A stretch of 6,361 nt of DNA, taken from positions 1-6,361 of the forward strand of contig JAEDFX010000119.1 of NCBI GenBank assembly GCA_016297805.1. Direction: 5' to 3'. Within the stretch, counting starts at the first letter, position 1. Each line of letters begins with the position of its first letter. The notes below the pieces were generated by a model, which searched no databases, had not been told where the DNA came from, and saw only the letters and a list, made by a program, of their open reading frames with translations. This DNA comes from Treponema sp. (lineage in GTDB: Bacteria > Spirochaetota > Spirochaetia > Treponematales > Treponemataceae). Position numbers and translations under genes: made by a program. This document shows, one piece after another, positions 5,820 to 6,361 of this stretch.

Positions 5820-6361
5820 TTATAATTCTGGATCTGTCACAACAATATGCAAATCATCCAACTGCTGCTGATCTACCACAGAAGGACATTCGTCCATAGG
5901 ACTTGCTGCCAAATTGTTCTTAGGGAAGGCAATTACTTCGTGGATTGATTCTTCGTGACGCATCAACATAATCAAGCGGTCCAATCCTGGTGCAATTCCT
6001 CCGTGTGGTGGAGCACCAAATTTGAATGCCTGAACAAGGAATCCGAATGCTTTCTGAGCACGTTCTTCGCTGTATCCAACAATCTTGAAAATTCTCTGCT
6101 GAAGAGCAGGATCATTAATACGCATAGAACCAGAAGCCAATTCGTAGCCGTTCAAAACCAGGTCGTACAAATCACCTTTTACAGCACCTGGGTCGCTTTC
6201 CAATGTATCCCAATACTGTTTCTGAGGGAGAGTAAACATGTGGTGTTCTGTTTCCCAAGACTGAGTTTCTTCGTTGAATGCAAAATATGGGAAGTCGATA
6301 ATCCATGCAAAGTGGAATTCATCATCTGGATTATAAAGGTTCAAATCTTTACCAAGCTGCT
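5820..6361 (-). CDS. aspS: Aspartyl-tRNA synthetase, C-terminal part (5' end outside the window)
   Basis: AspRS charges tRNA-Asp with aspartate in the cytosol using ATP. The frame is open from the window edge to the TAA at 5820-5822, about 180 residues. It begins QLGKDLNLYNPDDEFHFAW, so the TTG at 6344 is an internal leucine, not a start. Family features are WIIDFPYFAFNEE, the HHMFTLP strand, DLVLNGYELASGSMRI (the active-site region that binds aspartate and ATP), FGFLVQAFKFGAPPHGG, and class II motif 3 GIAPGLDRL with its catalytic Arg. The protein ends with the usual IAFPKN and a PS...QLDDLHI tail. The G+C is clearly higher than in res, as expected for a conserved core gene. It converges on the R-M operon and is separated from it by two terminators. 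An asparaginyl or lysyl enzyme is ruled out by the AspRS-type HGGIAPGLDR and tail. Confidence 0.95.
   Translation of the reverse strand, partial: QLGKDLNLYNPDDEFHFAWIIDFPYFAFNEETQSWETEHHMFTLPQKQYWDTLESDPGAVKGDLYDLVLNGYELASGSMRINDPALQQRIFKIVGYSEERAQKAFGFLVQAFKFGAPPHGGIAPGLDRLIMLMRHEESIHEVIAFPKNNLAASPMDECPSVVDQQQLDDLHIVVTDPEL

Overview
The window holds one complete Type III restriction-modification (R-M) locus with a divergent XRE-type regulator, set between the ends of two unrelated genes. Both the R-M genes and the flanks read as ordinary bacterial DNA. The restriction genes are AT-rich: sample 60-base lines in res are about 28% G+C, against about 48% in the aspS part. The aspartyl-tRNA synthetase end, with an APPHGGIAPGLDR motif, and the GC-rich intergenic hairpins look to me like a host-associated spirochaete of the Treponema type. 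That is an impression from memory, not a proof.

Layout, left to right. Bases 2-397 (+) are the 3' end of an unrecognised gene that enters from outside the window. Bases 466-828 (-) encode a 120-residue XRE/Cro-CI-type helix-turn-helix protein. The 121-base divergent gap 829-949 holds a good sigma70-type promoter for the regulator and a cluster of ACTTTAT/ATAAAGT half-sites around a perfect 17-bp palindrome, which is a likely operator. Bases 950-2878 (+) encode Mod, the adenine-N6 methyltransferase and specificity subunit. Bases 2875-5490 (+) encode Res, an SF2 helicase/translocase with a C-terminal PD-(D/E)XK nuclease. mod and res overlap by 4 bases (ATGA) and form an operon.

Bases 5491-5819 contain no intact gene. 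They hold, in order, a short minus-strand coding remnant that looks like the C-terminus of a carbohydrate-active enzyme, a strong 12-bp hairpin terminator, a GC-rich repeat-like segment and a second long bidirectional hairpin terminator. Bases 5820-6361 (-) are the 3' part of aspS, which converges on res.

How it works together: Mod would methylate one strand of a short asymmetric site and also guide Res, and the Mod-Res complex would cut unmethylated foreign DNA. The XRE protein probably represses itself and may time mod/res expression, as controller proteins do in other R-M systems. The most interesting details are an A7 slippery heptamer exactly at the mod stop/res start, able to join the two proteins by a -1 slip, the symmetric operator array, a non-canonical DVPY motif IV in Mod, a compositional mosaic in the Mod target-recognition region, and boundary scars (a half-terminator direct repeat and a gene remnant) suggesting the locus was inserted. 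I see no convincing undescribed system beyond this.
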